64,000 bases of DNA from an uncultured Gammaproteobacteria bacterium (GTDB lineage Bacteria; Pseudomonadota; Gammaproteobacteria; Arenicellales; JAANXG01). Below are positions 40,205 to 52,000 of this stretch, in pieces; positions within the stretch are counted from its first letter, which is position 1; each line of letters opens with the position of its first letter. Below the pieces are notes generated by a model. The model was not told where the DNA came from, ran no database searches, and worked only from the letters and a program-made list of their open reading frames with translations. The stretch lies in assembly GCA_947258785.1 (NCBI GenBank), contig CAMYJT010000002.1, forward strand, positions 62,001 to 126,000, written 5' to 3'. The position numbers and the translations under genes are program-made.

Positions 40205-40236
40205 CATCTATAGATGATATTATGGTTCGCTATAAT
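40205..40236 (+). promoter_or_regulatory. Palindrome and -10 box upstream of prpE
   Basis: TATAAT at 40231-40236 is a consensus -10 box about 100 bp before the prpE start. No good -35 box exists at the right spacing; instead the perfect 12-bp palindrome CATCTATAGATG (40205-40216) covers that position. This suggests an operator for an activator or repressor in the 264-bp acnA/prpE divergent region. The same AT-rich stretch may serve acnA. Confidence 0.45.
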
Positions 40237-40337
40237 AACCGCAAAAGGTCGCGGTTCATAACGATACAATATGATTTCATAAAGCGGTGCGCACCGACAC
40301 CGCGCCAAACCAAATCAACCAACGCGAGGAACAATCA

Positions 40338-42236
40338 ATGGCCGATTTCCACTCGATTTACAACCGTTCTATGCACGACCCAGAAGGGTTTTGGGCTGAG
40401 GCTGCTGCTGAGATTCATTGGGACAAAAAGTGGGACCGAGTGCTGGACGACAGCAACCCGCCGTTTTACCGTTGGTTCCCCGGTGCCCAGCTCAATACCT
40501 GCTACAACGCAGTGGACGTACATGTCGAGAACGGTCGCGGAGACCAGCTGGCCTTAATCTACGACAGCCCGGTCACCGGTTCACAACGCAAGATCTCCTA
40601 CCGCGAATTACGCGACCTGGTAGCCCGGTGCGCTGGGGCCCTGCAATCGCACGGTGTCGCAAAAGGCGATCGGGTGATTATTTACATGCCCATGGTGCCC
40701 GAAGCGACGATCGCGATGTTAGCCTGCGCCCGCATCGGGGCAATCCACTCCGTCGTGTTCGGCGGATTCGCCGCCAACGAGCTGGCAACCCGCATCGACG
40801 ATGCCAAGCCCAAGATGATCGTCAGCGCCTCATGCGGCATCGAACCCGGCCGTGTGGTGGAATACAAACCCCTGCTCGATGAAGCCATCGATCTGTCGAG
40901 CCACAAACCGGAACACTGTATCGTGGTGGCGCGTCCTCAGGCTACGGCTGCGCTGGTGGCCGGACGCGATCTCGATTGGTCCGACACCCTCGCAGCCGCC
41001 GACCCCGTCGACTGTGTGCCGGTGGCGGCGACGGATCCGCTCTATATTCTTTACACATCCGGCACCACCGGCCAGCCCAAAGGCGTGGTGCGGGACAACG
41101 GCGGACACGCCGTAGCTCTGAAATGGTCGATGAAAAACATCTACGACGTTGATCCGGGTCAGGTGTACTGGGCGGCCTCCGACGTTGGTTGGGTAGTGGG
41201 TCACTCGTACATCGTCTATGCGCCGCTGTTGCAGGGCTGCACCACGGTAATGTTCGAAGGCAAACCGGTTGGTACCCCGGATCCCGGCGCGTTTTGGCGG
41301 GTCATCGCGGAACATGGCGTCGAGGTGATGTTTACCGCACCGACCGCATTCCGTGCGATAAAGAAAGATGATCCAGACGGAGAATTCATTTCGAAGTACG
41401 ACCTGTCCAAATTTCGTATCTTGTTTCTCGCCGGCGAGCGTTGTGATCCGGATACCTTGCACTGGGCCGAGGACAAGCTGAAAATTCCGGTCATCGACCA
41501 CTGGTGGCAGACCGAAACGGGCTGGGCCATTGCCGCCAACTGCATGGGCATCGAACCGGCCCCGGTGCGGCCGGGCTCACCGACGCGGGCGGTGCCCGGG
41601 TATGACGTGCAGGTGCTGGACGAGGAGGGCCGCGAAGTTGCCGCCAATGACATGGGAGCGATTTCCATCAAGCTGCCCCTGCCGCCGGGGACACTGCCCA
41701 CGCTGTGGAACAATGATGCCCGCTACCGAGACTCCTATCTCAGCCGTTACGACGGCTATTACCTCACCGGTGACGCCGGTTACAAAGACGATGATGGGTA
41801 TCTCTGGATAATGAGCCGCATTGACGACGTCATCAACGTCGCCGGCCACCGGCTGTCAACCGGCGCCATGGAGGAAGTATTAGCCAGCCATCCGGATGTC
41901 GCCGAATGCGCAGTGATCGGCGCCGCCGATACCTTGAAAGGCCAGTTGCCGGTCGGCTTGGTGGTCTTGAAATCCGGCGTAGACCGTTCTCCCAGCGAGG
42001 TTCTACCCGAACTGGTCAAACTGATGCGGGACAAAATAGGCCCGGTGGCGGCGTTCAAGCAGGTCACCGTGGTCAAGCGTCTGCCCAAGACACGGTCCGG
42101 TAAGGTGCTGCGGGCAACCATGCGAAAAATTGCCGACGGCGAAGATTACACGGTGCCCGCCACCATTGACGACCCGGCCATCTTGACCGAAATCACCCAA
42201 TCGCTCTCCGGGCTCGGTTACCCGAAGGCCGGGTGA
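40338..42236 (+). CDS. prpE: Propionyl-CoA synthetase (acyl-CoA synthetase, PrpE type)
   Basis: AMP-forming ligase activating propionate (or acetate) to its CoA ester. Over 632 residues it has the adenylate-forming motifs YTSGTTGQPKGVVRDNGGH, the WWQTETGWAIAANCMG motif, YYLTGDAGYKDDDGYLWIMSRIDDVINVAGHRLS and the catalytic lysine in LPKTRSGKVLRATMRKI. PrpE and acetyl-CoA synthetase are close; the RDNGGH and AVALKWSMKNIYDV stretches favour PrpE. The ATG at 40338 has GAGGA upstream. It is divergent from acnA. Confidence 0.9.
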   Translation: MADFHSIYNRSMHDPEGFWAEAAAEIHWDKKWDRVLDDSNPPFYRWFPGAQLNTCYNAVDVHVENGRGDQLALIYDSPVTGSQRKISYRELRDLVARCAGALQSHGVAKGDRVIIYMPMVPEATIAMLACARIGAIHSVVFGGFAANELATRIDDAKPKMIVSASCGIEPGRVVEYKPLLDEAIDLSSHKPEHCIVVARPQATAALVAGRDLDWSDTLAAADPVDCVPVAATDPLYILYTSGTTGQPKGVVRDNGGHAVALKWSMKNIYDVDPGQVYWAASDVGWVVGHSYIVYAPLLQGCTTVMFEGKPVGTPDPGAFWRVIAEHGVEVMFTAPTAFRAIKKDDPDGEFISKYDLSKFRILFLAGERCDPDTLHWAEDKLKIPVIDHWWQTETGWAIAANCMGIEPAPVRPGSPTRAVPGYDVQVLDEEGREVAANDMGAISIKLPLPPGTLPTLWNNDARYRDSYLSRYDGYYLTGDAGYKDDDGYLWIMSRIDDVINVAGHRLSTGAMEEVLASHPDVAECAVIGAADTLKGQLPVGLVVLKSGVDRSPSEVLPELVKLMRDKIGPVAAFKQVTVVKRLPKTRSGKVLRATMRKIADGEDYTVPATIDDPAILTEITQSLSGLGYPKAG

Positions 42237-42470
42237 ACAGAGGTGCCACCGGACGCCGGGTCGGAATTGGGAGCAGCTCGGAGGCGCCAAGACTAACCAG
42301 GGGTCACCATCCGTGGTTTCCCCTGGGACCGTCCTTGGTAGTGGCCGCATTCCCTGCCGCCGTCGTCCAAGTCCTTGCCGACAACTTATCCCACTCGGGG
42401 AGAGATATCATCACCTAGATGAGTGAAATTTCCTGCGGCTGGCAATAGGCTGCAGGCCGGGCGTATTGCG

Positions 42471-43607
42471 TCAGTCCGGCCGTGTCAGGTCTTCGATGGC
42501 TGCCATCAGAAACCGGGTCGCCTCGCCGCCGGTCACCGCCCGATGATCGAATGTCAACGACAACGGCATGACGGCGTGAACAAGCGCTTCGCCGTTCGCG
42601 GCGACTACCGCGTTGCGTATCCGCCCCGCACCGAGTATCGCGACGGTTGGAGGAACAATGATGGGGCTGGCATATCGCCCCCCCAAAGTTCCGAAGTTGG
42701 ACAGCGTAAACGAGTAGCCCCGCAATTCCTCCGGTGGCACGTTGCGGCTGCGCACGGCCTCCTTCATCGCCGCCATACCCTGCCGCAGATCATCGACATC
42801 CCGGTTTCCCACGTCACGCATTACCGGCACGAACAACCCGTCCTCGGTATCCATCGCGATGCCTAAGTCGATTTTCTTCAGCACCCGACGACCCAGCGCA
42901 TGACCGTCGTACCAGGCATTGAGGGACGGCTCCGCCCGGCACGCTGCAACGATGGCCCGAATCAACCGCATCATGGTGTCCCCTGCCCGCCACGCGTCGA
43001 TGTCGGCATCGTCGAATACGGTCACCGGAACCACTACGTCGTGGGCCAAAGACATGTTGCGGGCCATCGCGCGCCGTGGTCCGCGCAGCAGCTCCATCGG
43101 CCCGACTTCTTTAAAGATCTTCGCCACTCGTTGGACATCGGCCGCCGTAATTGTGCCGTCCTTACCACTGGGTGTGACAACCGACAGATCCACCTCAAGT
43201 TTGCGCGCCAGCGCCCGCACTGCGGGTGCCGCCTTGACGCCCACTGCGGCCTTGCCGACCTGCGTCACCGGTTCCCTGACCACCTCGTCGCCGACCGCCA
43301 CTGCGCCGACCACCGAGCCGCTGTCAGGACGCGCTTCGGCGGTCAATCGCTGCGCCGCGTCATTCGCGACCGACTCAAAACTGATCAGTGGCGATCCCGT
43401 GGTAATGATATCGCCCACCTCGCCATGCAGCTCGCCAACCCGGGCGGCATATGGGCTGGGAATCTCGACCACCGCTTTAGCGGTCTCCATCGACACCAGC
43501 GGTTGATCCTTACGCACCTGGTCACCGGCCGCGACATGCCACTGCACGATCTCGGCATCCGGGAGGCCTTCTCCAAGATCCGGCAAGTTGAAGACCCCGA
43601 ACGCCAT
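42471..43607 (-). CDS. 2-oxoacid dehydrogenase E2 (dihydrolipoyl acyltransferase)
   Basis: Core subunit of a pyruvate or branched-chain 2-oxoacid dehydrogenase complex. Of 378 residues, the first 80 form one lipoyl domain (ETAKAVVEIP, lysine near 44). An E3-binding domain follows (VRALARKLEVDLSVVTPSGKDGTITAADV), then the acyltransferase domain. The catalytic motif reads DHRAVTGGEA, with Thr where most E2 enzymes have the Asp of HXXXDG. The start overlaps the E1-beta stop (TGATG). No E3 gene is adjacent. Substrate is not settled by sequence. Confidence 0.93.
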   Translation of the reverse strand: MAFGVFNLPDLGEGLPDAEIVQWHVAAGDQVRKDQPLVSMETAKAVVEIPSPYAARVGELHGEVGDIITTGSPLISFESVANDAAQRLTAEARPDSGSVVGAVAVGDEVVREPVTQVGKAAVGVKAAPAVRALARKLEVDLSVVTPSGKDGTITAADVQRVAKIFKEVGPMELLRGPRRAMARNMSLAHDVVVPVTVFDDADIDAWRAGDTMMRLIRAIVAACRAEPSLNAWYDGHALGRRVLKKIDLGIAMDTEDGLFVPVMRDVGNRDVDDLRQGMAAMKEAVRSRNVPPEELRGYSFTLSNFGTLGGRYASPIIVPPTVAILGAGRIRNAVVAANGEALVHAVMPLSLTFDHRAVTGGEATRFLMAAIEDLTRPD

Positions 43608-44587
43608 CACCCGAACTCCAGGACCTCGCGCACTGCAGCGATAATTTGCTCCACTGAAGGCAGATAATAACCCTCGAGTTTATAGAGCGGCATGACCGTG
43701 TCGTAACCGGTGACGCGTCGGACGGGCGCGTACAGATTGAGCAGACCGTGCTCGGCCAACTGCGCGGCGATTTCTGCGCCGAATCCCGCCGTACGTGCTG
43801 CTTCATGCACAACCACACAACGTCCCGTCTTGGCGACCGAGTCCAGGATGGTCTGCACGTCCAGGGGCTTTAACGTGACCACGTCGATGACCTCGGCGTC
43901 GACCCCGTCCACCGCCAGCGCGTTCGCCGCCAGCTGCGTCTCGTGCAGGCTGCCCCCCCACGACACCAAGGTAACGTCGGCGCCCTCGCGCAGTATGTAA
44001 CAGGTATCCAGAGGCAGGGCCTCACCGTTGTCGACAACATCCTGTTTCACCAGCCGGTAGATCCGTTTAGGCTCCAGGAAAACAACTGGATCCGGATCGC
44101 GAATCGCCGCCAGCAACAGTCCATACGCCCGTGCCGGCGAAGACGGAATGACGACCCGCAGCCCGGGGATATGGGCAAATATCGCCTCGGTGCTTTCGGA
44201 ATGGTGCTCGGGCGCATGAATACCACCGCCAAAGGGCGCACGCAGGACAAGTGGGCAAGTCAACCGGCCGTGGGACCGATTACGCAAACGCGACGCGTGG
44301 TTCAGAATCTGGTCAATGGTCGAGTAGATGAAACCCATGAACTGAATTTCAACGATCGGCCGCAAACCCTGCGCCGCCATGCCGACGGCAACGCCGGCGA
44401 TGAGAGTCTCCGCCAACGGCGTATCCAGGACCCGTTGTTCGCCGAAACGCTCCTGCAGACCGACGGTGGCGCGAAACACCCCGCCGTTCACGCCAATGTC
44501 CTCGCCCAACACAATGACGTTATCGTCCGCGTCCAGCTCGTAGGCCAGGGCCGAATTCACCGCTTCGACGAGGGTCATCTCCGTCAT
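43607..44587 (-). CDS. 2-oxoacid dehydrogenase E1 component, beta subunit
   Basis: Forms the E1 heterotetramer with the alpha subunit and shares its thiamine diphosphate site. The 326-residue protein has LGEDIGVNGGVFRATVGLQERFG, DTPLAETLIAGVAVGMA, RAPFGGGIHAPEHHSES and the C-terminal transketolase-like region (LVSWGGSLHETQLAAN, GRCVVVHEAARTAGFGAEIAA). The start overlaps the alpha stop by 4 bp (ATGA). The heterotetrameric type is used both for pyruvate and for branched-chain 2-oxoacids. Confidence 0.94.
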   Translation of the reverse strand: MTEMTLVEAVNSALAYELDADDNVIVLGEDIGVNGGVFRATVGLQERFGEQRVLDTPLAETLIAGVAVGMAAQGLRPIVEIQFMGFIYSTIDQILNHASRLRNRSHGRLTCPLVLRAPFGGGIHAPEHHSESTEAIFAHIPGLRVVIPSSPARAYGLLLAAIRDPDPVVFLEPKRIYRLVKQDVVDNGEALPLDTCYILREGADVTLVSWGGSLHETQLAANALAVDGVDAEVIDVVTLKPLDVQTILDSVAKTGRCVVVHEAARTAGFGAEIAAQLAEHGLLNLYAPVRRVTGYDTVMPLYKLEGYYLPSVEQIIAAVREVLEFG

Positions 44588-45690
44588 GACTTTTCGCCTT
44601 TGTGCACCAATTCATCGCGCTGACCGGCGTACGCGACGGGCAACTTTTCGTACAGGTGATCGAACATGCTCTCAGGGGCCCGCGGCGGCGTGTCGAGATA
44701 GGCCTGCACCGCCTGTTCGACCGCCTCCCGACATTCCTGCTCGAGCCGTTGTTCCTTATCGTCGTTCCAATAGGCATTGTTCACCAGATATCGGCGGATT
44801 CGTATGACCGGATCGTACTGCCGGTTTTCCTCAACCTCCGCCTCACTCCGGTAACGGCTGGCGTCGTCGGCCGTAGTGTGATCGGACAGACGATAGGTCA
44901 CGGCCTCGATCAGAGTCGGACCGCCGCCGTCGCGTGCTTTGTCGATTGCCGCGGACAATCTTGTCATGACCGCAATCAGGTCATTGCCGTCAACCTGCTC
45001 TCCGGCAAAGCCCGCGGCAACCGCTTTTTGAGCGAGCGTCTCACACCGTGTCTGCTCATTACGAGGCACCGAAATCGCCCATTGATTGTTGTTGGCAACA
45101 AACACCAACGGCAGATTCCAGACCGCGGCTGCGTTTGCAGTCTCATAGAACTCACCTTTGGACATCGCACCGTCACCAAACACCGTCACCGTCACCCTCG
45201 GTTCACCCCGGTACTTCATGGCCATGGCGACTCCCGCGGCGTGGGGAATCTGGCTCGCAATGGGCACGCAACAGGGAAAATCTCCGCGGGGACCCTCGAA
45301 ATTCATGCCGCGCTCATCTCCGCCCCAGTACAGCAACAGCTCCGTCATAGTCACACCGCGTAACAGTTGCGCGCCGCACTCACGGTAGTACGGCACCAGA
45401 ACGTCTTCTTCACGCATTACCGCACCAACGGCCGCAAACACCGCTTCCTGGCCCAGACACGGGGCGTAAGTGCCCAAACTGCCGGTGCGTTGCAGCGCGA
45501 TCGCCTTGGCGTCGAATGTGCGGTGCAGAACCATCGCACGGTACAGGGAAACGATTTGTTCGGGATCATCGGCCAAGGCCGGCAATGGCTGGACCGGCCG
45601 ACCCTCCATGTCGAGATACTGTGTGTAACGGATATCGAAAGACGCGACCCGCCGGCTTACCCCTTCTGCGTTTAATTGATCTCCTGCCAT
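44584..45690 (-). CDS. 2-oxoacid dehydrogenase E1 component, alpha subunit
   Basis: Decarboxylates the 2-oxoacid with thiamine diphosphate and acylates the E2 lipoyl group. Over 368 residues it has YRAMVLHRTFDAKAIALQRTG, the GSLGTYAPCLGQEA start of the binding region, and the thiamine diphosphate motif GDGAMSKGEFYETANAAAVWNLPLVFVANNN. The phosphorylation-loop region reads YRLSDHTTADDASRYR, as in branched-chain E1 alpha. The ATG at 45690 is preferred over an in-frame TTG at 45747. First gene of an E1a-E1b-E2 operon. Confidence 0.94.
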   Translation of the reverse strand: MAGDQLNAEGVSRRVASFDIRYTQYLDMEGRPVQPLPALADDPEQIVSLYRAMVLHRTFDAKAIALQRTGSLGTYAPCLGQEAVFAAVGAVMREEDVLVPYYRECGAQLLRGVTMTELLLYWGGDERGMNFEGPRGDFPCCVPIASQIPHAAGVAMAMKYRGEPRVTVTVFGDGAMSKGEFYETANAAAVWNLPLVFVANNNQWAISVPRNEQTRCETLAQKAVAAGFAGEQVDGNDLIAVMTRLSAAIDKARDGGGPTLIEAVTYRLSDHTTADDASRYRSEAEVEENRQYDPVIRIRRYLVNNAYWNDDKEQRLEQECREAVEQAVQAYLDTPPRAPESMFDHLYEKLPVAYAGQRDELVHKGEKS

Positions 45691-45807
45691 GGTCTTTTCA
45701 CCATTGATGCTTACGTGGCAGCCTAGCGTGCTGCAGTGTTGAAACAATTAACTGAGCCGGTTTCATAATTGCCCGCAGCCTCACAATATTCATCAATCCG
45801 CAGCCGG

Positions 45808-47856
<2,049 letters not shown>

Positions 47857-49044
47857 CTAGAAAAGACGCACTGCGATATCTCCGCCCGACGGTACGTGTT
47901 CCTGCTCCATCTCGAGTTCTATTTTTCGAATCTGTTGACTGATCTGCTCAAGGCCCCTATCGCTCATGGGCTTTCTATTTTGATCGACCAGTTTACCGCC
48001 CAATCGATCGCACAGCGATTTTGCATCAGTCACCATTTCCCGAAACGTATCTACCGGCCTCTTGGTGGCGGGAATGTTCATGAACAGCGTCAGACCGTCG
48101 GTTCGGAACTCCTCGTTTTCCAGCTCGATCTCACCGTTGCCAAACAAATTTGCAAGACCGTAAAGCCGGCCTGTGCGCACCCCGGATCTGCGCACCTTTT
48201 GATAGTAGTTGCGCCCGGAGAACTCCATCCCTAATTCCTGCGCATGACGATCAATATCGATGCCGGAAAACCCGCGCCCACCGTCGGTGAGGACATTGAG
48301 AATCGCCAGGGCGTCGAATTTCTTGCAGAATTCGTCCAGAAAAGCGGCTTGTTTGAGAGCCTCGTCAAATGATGTGGAGAAACTGAAACGGCGGCCGAAA
48401 ACCTCCGAAAAGCGCAGTACCATTTGTGAAAATCTATTCAGATCGGATTCGGTCACGGGTCCGTGACGATCAGCCAGCTGCAGGGTCATACCAAAATGAG
48501 TAAATCTGGCCGTTTCAGATTCCCGCTCCAAATCCGCCCACACTTGGGACGGATGTGTGAAACCGAAAATACGGCGAGGTTTTTTGAGGTCGAACTCAAA
48601 CTGGCGGTACAGGCCGAGGGCGGTGTCTCGCTTGATAATATTCTTCCCTGGGATCCGCGCGACAAAATCGATCTGTACGCTTTCGTCGGCGGCATGAACA
48701 TGTTCGGTTACCCGAATTTCGGTACCGTGAATGGGGGTGAGCGCCACGTCCTCGGCGTCGCGCAACTCGCGGTCGAAGTCATCGACGTCCAGCGACAAGC
48801 TGGGCTCAATCTCCGACGCTTCGGGCGACAACACATAGTGGTCGTCATCACCCGGAACGGCAGGATTGTCCTCAACCTCCTCCCGCCGCACCAGCATCGG
48901 CTCCTGCCACTCGGCGTCGATTTCGCGCAGCCTGGATTCCCGCTCCTTGATCCGCATCAGCCGATATCGATCATACGAGATGATCACAATTATAATAAAC
49001 AAAACGATACCGGCAATGACCAAAGCCGTCTGCAGTTCGATCAT
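47857..49044 (-). CDS. zipA: Cell division protein ZipA
   Basis: Membrane anchor that binds the FtsZ C-terminal tail at midcell. The 395-residue protein has an N-terminal membrane helix (TALVIAGIVLFIIIVIISYD), an acidic linker, and the C-terminal FtsZ-binding domain with FGMTLQLADRHGPVTESDLNRFSQMV, RRFSFSTSFDEALKQAAFLDEFCKKFDALAILNV and DGLTLFMNIPATKRPVDTFREMV. The proline-rich linker common in enterics is replaced by an acidic one. The start overlaps the smc stop by 4 bp. Confidence 0.96.
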   Translation of the reverse strand: MIELQTALVIAGIVLFIIIVIISYDRYRLMRIKERESRLREIDAEWQEPMLVRREEVEDNPAVPGDDDHYVLSPEASEIEPSLSLDVDDFDRELRDAEDVALTPIHGTEIRVTEHVHAADESVQIDFVARIPGKNIIKRDTALGLYRQFEFDLKKPRRIFGFTHPSQVWADLERESETARFTHFGMTLQLADRHGPVTESDLNRFSQMVLRFSEVFGRRFSFSTSFDEALKQAAFLDEFCKKFDALAILNVLTDGGRGFSGIDIDRHAQELGMEFSGRNYYQKVRRSGVRTGRLYGLANLFGNGEIELENEEFRTDGLTLFMNIPATKRPVDTFREMVTDAKSLCDRLGGKLVDQNRKPMSDRGLEQISQQIRKIELEMEQEHVPSGGDIAVRLF

Positions 49045-52000
49045 TGCGCCATCTCTATCGCCTCGTTCAGATCAACCGACACCAACCGGGACACGCCCGG
49101 TTCCGCCATCGTAACTCCAATCAAAACCTGGGCCGCCTCCATGGTAATTTTGTTGTGAGTAATGAATATCAACTGGGTTCGATCAGCCATGGTTCGCAAA
49201 ATCTTACAATAACGTTCGACGTTCGCATCGTCCAACGGCGCATCGACCTCGTCCAAAATACAGAACGGCGCAGGATTGAGGTCGAAAAACGCAAACAGCA
49301 AAGCCACCGCCGTCAACGCTTTCTCGCCCCCGGACAATAAATGTATCGTGCTGTTTCGTTTGCCGGGGGGCCGGGCCAGCACCGTCACCCCGGTGTCGAG
49401 CAGATCGCTGCCCGTGAGCTCCAGATAAGCACTGCCGCCACCAAACAACCGCGGGAAAAAGCCCTGAAACCGCGTATTGAGGTTGTCATAGGTCGATTTG
49501 AAGCGTGCCCGGGTTTCTTGGTCAATCTTGTGAATCACACTTTCAAGCATATTCAACGCTTCGGTCAGGTCCTGGTACTGTTTGTCCAGGTAGGTTTTAC
49601 GCTCGGACTGCTCCTCGAACTCCTCGATCGCCACCAGATTCACCGGACCTATACGTTCCACGCGTTTGGTAATCCGTTCCAGCTTTTCCTGGTATGCCTG
49701 TTCATCCGCGTCGGCCGGCAGATCTGTCAAATACGCTTGCGGATCGCCGCCCATTTCGTTTATTTGTTCAGCAAGCGTATCGCGGCGAACCAACAGTTCT
49801 TGCCGTTGCAGCCGCAACTGCTGTAGATCCTCACGCGAGGTCTGAACAGCGTCTTCGTGTCCGATTCGCGCCTGCTCTTCGCTTTGAATGGAGGCTTCGA
49901 GGTTTTCCAACCGCTGGCGCGCCTGACGCAGCTCCTTCTCTACCTCAGTGCGCCGCTCCTGCAACCGCTGCAACTGTTCCTGATGGTGAACTTCCGGTGA
50001 ATCCACGTCATCGATCAGTCTCCGTAATTCGGTTTTCCGCTCCGCCAGACTCGATCGTTGACGTTCTAATCTCGTGATACTCTCGCCAACTGCGTCGAAC
50101 GCCGCTTGCAAACGCTTCTCTTCGAACTGCTCACGATGCTTAGTTTCGCGAACGTCATTTGCTAGTCCCGCAGCGTGCTCCAGTGTTTTTCGCAGCCGCG
50201 ACCGTTCACGCGACAATTCGGCGTGTCGGGACTGGAAGTCTTCGGACAACTGCTGAGCCGTATTCAATCTTGAACGCGCGTGAGTAAGCTCTGCCTCCGC
50301 TTGTTCGAGGTCCTGGTCAAGCTCCGCCAGTTCTCCTCGAATTCGATCACGCCGCGAGGTCAAATCGTCGACCCGCGCCTCGTCGTGCCCGAGTCGCTTG
50401 TGCAATGCGGTTCTTTGTTGAATCTGCTCACTGAGTCGCTGACGCTGCTCGGATTGTTGAGTCTCGAGCTCCCGCAGTCCTTGCTGACTTTGCTTAGCAC
50501 GTTGCGATAGCGTTGTTACCTGTTCGTCCAGGCTGGCGGCTTCGGCGAGTAGCTTATCAATTGCATGTTTCCGGACCATGATGCCGGCCCTGGCTCCGTC
50601 GCCATTGCTCACGGCCATCCAGCTCCTGCCGACCCAGATGCCATCGCGGGTAACCAACGATTCGTGATCCGATAATCCGCTGCGACGAGACAGCGCGGAC
50701 GTCAAATCGTCGGCGATGTACACCTTGGCCAGCCAGTGCTGTAAGTCGATTTGTCGGCAGCGGACCTTGTCCGACAGGTTGGGCTGCGAAGCTGGTGCCT
50801 GGTTCCCGGTTGGATTTCGCTGTTCGACAAAGTACATGTCGAGATTGGTCAAGCCATCACCGGCGTCCGCCACTGTCCCCAGTGTGTCGATACACACCGC
50901 CCCCAACCGGCGTCCCAGCACGCAGTCTACCGCCCTCTCCCAACCCGGTTCGACTTCCAACTTGGTTGCCAGGCGCGATGCGTCGGCGAGACCCGCATGT
51001 CCCAACCAGGCCGCCACAACGTCGTTGTCCGTACCAAGTGCGGCCGCTTGAATTTCTCGTAACGATTTTAAACCGGCTTCGGCAGCTTGGTGTTGGTGGA
51101 GTGTGTGCTCAAGTGTCTTCGCAGTCTGCTCGCATTGTCCGCGTTGCTGAGTTATGCGTTCGTCGAAGTCATTGATCCGGATTTCCAGATTAAGGCATTG
51201 CGCGTCCAGCTCCTTGACACGCCCGCGCAGATCTTCGATGTGAACCTGCTCCAGAACAGACTCGGTTTCGTTCAGGGTCTGCGCCAGACGCGCTTGTCGA
51301 TTGGCAATGTGTTCAATCCGGCGGTGGTGCTCATCGATGCGCGCGCGCTGAATTTCACGCTCCTGCTCGGGCCGCCCGGCGTGACGGCCATATTCCTCCC
51401 ACTCCAACTGCCAATGCTGAAACGCCTGCTCTGCCGCCTCCAGAGACAGTATCGCCTGGTCGAAATCCCGAGCCACCTGCCCCACTCGTGGCCGGCAAAT
51501 GTCCAGTTGTTGGGTCAGCTTAGTCATGCGCTCCCGATCGGCATTCAAATGCTGATCCGCTTCCGATTGTGCCTCCATCAACCGCTCGAGTTCTTGTTGT
51601 CGTTGCTGACGGGTCTCGCGGACATGTTCGATTCCTTGTTCGTTGTTCGCAATATCCGCCCCTAACTGGTATAGCGTTCCCTGTACATGATTTAGGTTTT
51701 CCGCTGCAGCGCGCTGTTCCTCCCGCAACTTGTCGATGCCCGACTCGGTCCGCTTCAGATCTGAGACCACGGTGTCCACTTCGCGTTGTAGTTTGTCGAG
51801 CTCGTCATCCAGGGTCTGTACTTGCACACTCAAATCTCGCCAACGCAGACTCATCAGTTGGCAACGGACCAAACGCTCTTCCTGTTTGAGGGTCTTGTAG
51901 CGGGCCGCCGCGCTTGACTGGCGTTTTAGTCGGCGTAATTGGGCATCCAACTCGCCACGTATATCTTCGACTCGTCCAAGATTTTCTCGTGTGTGGCGGA

